From positions 1-18,604 of the forward strand of contig CAYFPB010000017.1 in the NCBI GenBank assembly GCA_964344895.1: DNA of 18,604 nt, read 5' to 3'. The DNA comes from UBA6164 sp964344895. GTDB lineage: Bacteria > Patescibacteriota > Gracilibacteria > BD1-5 > UBA6164. Positions within the stretch are counted from its first letter, which is position 1; each line of letters opens with the position of its first letter. The position numbers and the translations under genes are program-made. The notes under the pieces are model-generated. The model saw only the letters and a program-made list of their open reading frames with translations, was not told the origin of the DNA and made no database searches. Of the stretch, positions 18,501 through 18,604 are shown in pieces.

Positions 18501-18604
18501 AAGTCAAAAATTTGAATTTGTAAAATCAACTACTTTTGAATACTTTAAGTTATTGGTATAATCTCAAAAAGAGTGGATTTATTATTGAAAAATATAAAAA
18601 AAGA
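15543..18604 (-). CDS. Giant beta-rich surface protein, C-terminal part (5' partial)
   Basis: Reads open, with TGA as Gly, from the window's right edge to TAA at 15545-15543: about 1020 residues without a start in view. The composition is Ser/Thr/Asn/Ile-rich and low in charge, with few Cys. Beta-strand units recur, each ending in a pattern like I-x-AG-x-TK-x-F-x-x-K-x-N (for example IKAGETKTFYFKVNN and IEAGYTKNFSIKGNIS), which resembles repeats of S-layer or adhesin-like surface proteins in candidate phyla bacteria. No C-terminal sorting motif or transmembrane anchor is seen; it simply ends in NESLGSYSNN. The ligand is unknown and the signal peptide lies outside the window. It is the first of three exported-protein genes on this strand. 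Confidence 0.8.

Noticed and set aside
1..18604. CRISPR array, insertion-sequence transposase or tRNA genes
   Set aside because: I saw no regularly spaced repeats, no transposase motif and no tRNA cloverleaf other than the tRNA-like part of ssrA.

Overview
The window reads coherently only if TGA is translated as glycine. Under the standard code, uvrB, a DEAD/DEAH helicase, a sigma-70 factor, a Fic protein and three large secreted proteins are all shredded. With TGA read as Gly (translation table 25) they become full-length, and TGA supplies invariant glycines such as those in the UvrB Walker A motif. All the genes I called end in TAA or TAG. Together with the strong AT bias and small gene set, this points to Candidatus Gracilibacteria (BD1-5) or Absconditabacteria (SR1) of the candidate phyla radiation. 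The sequence alone does not tell me which.

Left part (1-10580, mostly + strand). The 3' end of a large extracellular protein with a C-terminal fibrinogen-like (YCD...GGW type) domain is followed by a strong terminator. Then come a DUF3800 protein and a possible small RNA on the opposite strand. Next is uvrB, then a likely transcription unit holding an SF2 helicase with a duplicated C-terminal domain, a sigma-70 factor with an N-terminal extension of about 380 residues, an ORF that may be reached by -1 frameshifting from the sigma gene, and a small zinc-ribbon protein. Two small unknown genes follow with their own promoter and terminator.

Middle (10543-12175). A RhuM-Fic fusion gene sits between two identical 38-bp terminator sequences. 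The second copy overlaps the promoter of ssrA (tmRNA). The tmRNA encodes an unusually long 26-residue tag ending in PAFATA.

Right part (12181-18604, - strand). Three exported proteins are encoded head to tail: a subtilisin-type protease with a Pro/Thr-rich linker and a coiled-coil tail, a 689-residue secreted protein with a poly-glycine tract, and the C-terminal 1020 residues or so of a very large beta-rich surface protein. They converge on ssrA across a bidirectional terminator. Together with the fibrinogen-like protein they suggest a heavy investment in the cell surface, which fits a host-attached or episymbiotic lifestyle (inference).

The strongest leads are the slippery A_AAA_AAG heptamer directly before the sigma-factor stop, the repeat-bounded RhuM-Fic cassette at ssrA, the self-contained antisense-strand small RNA, the unusual tmRNA tag, and CGG codons found only in the first gene.
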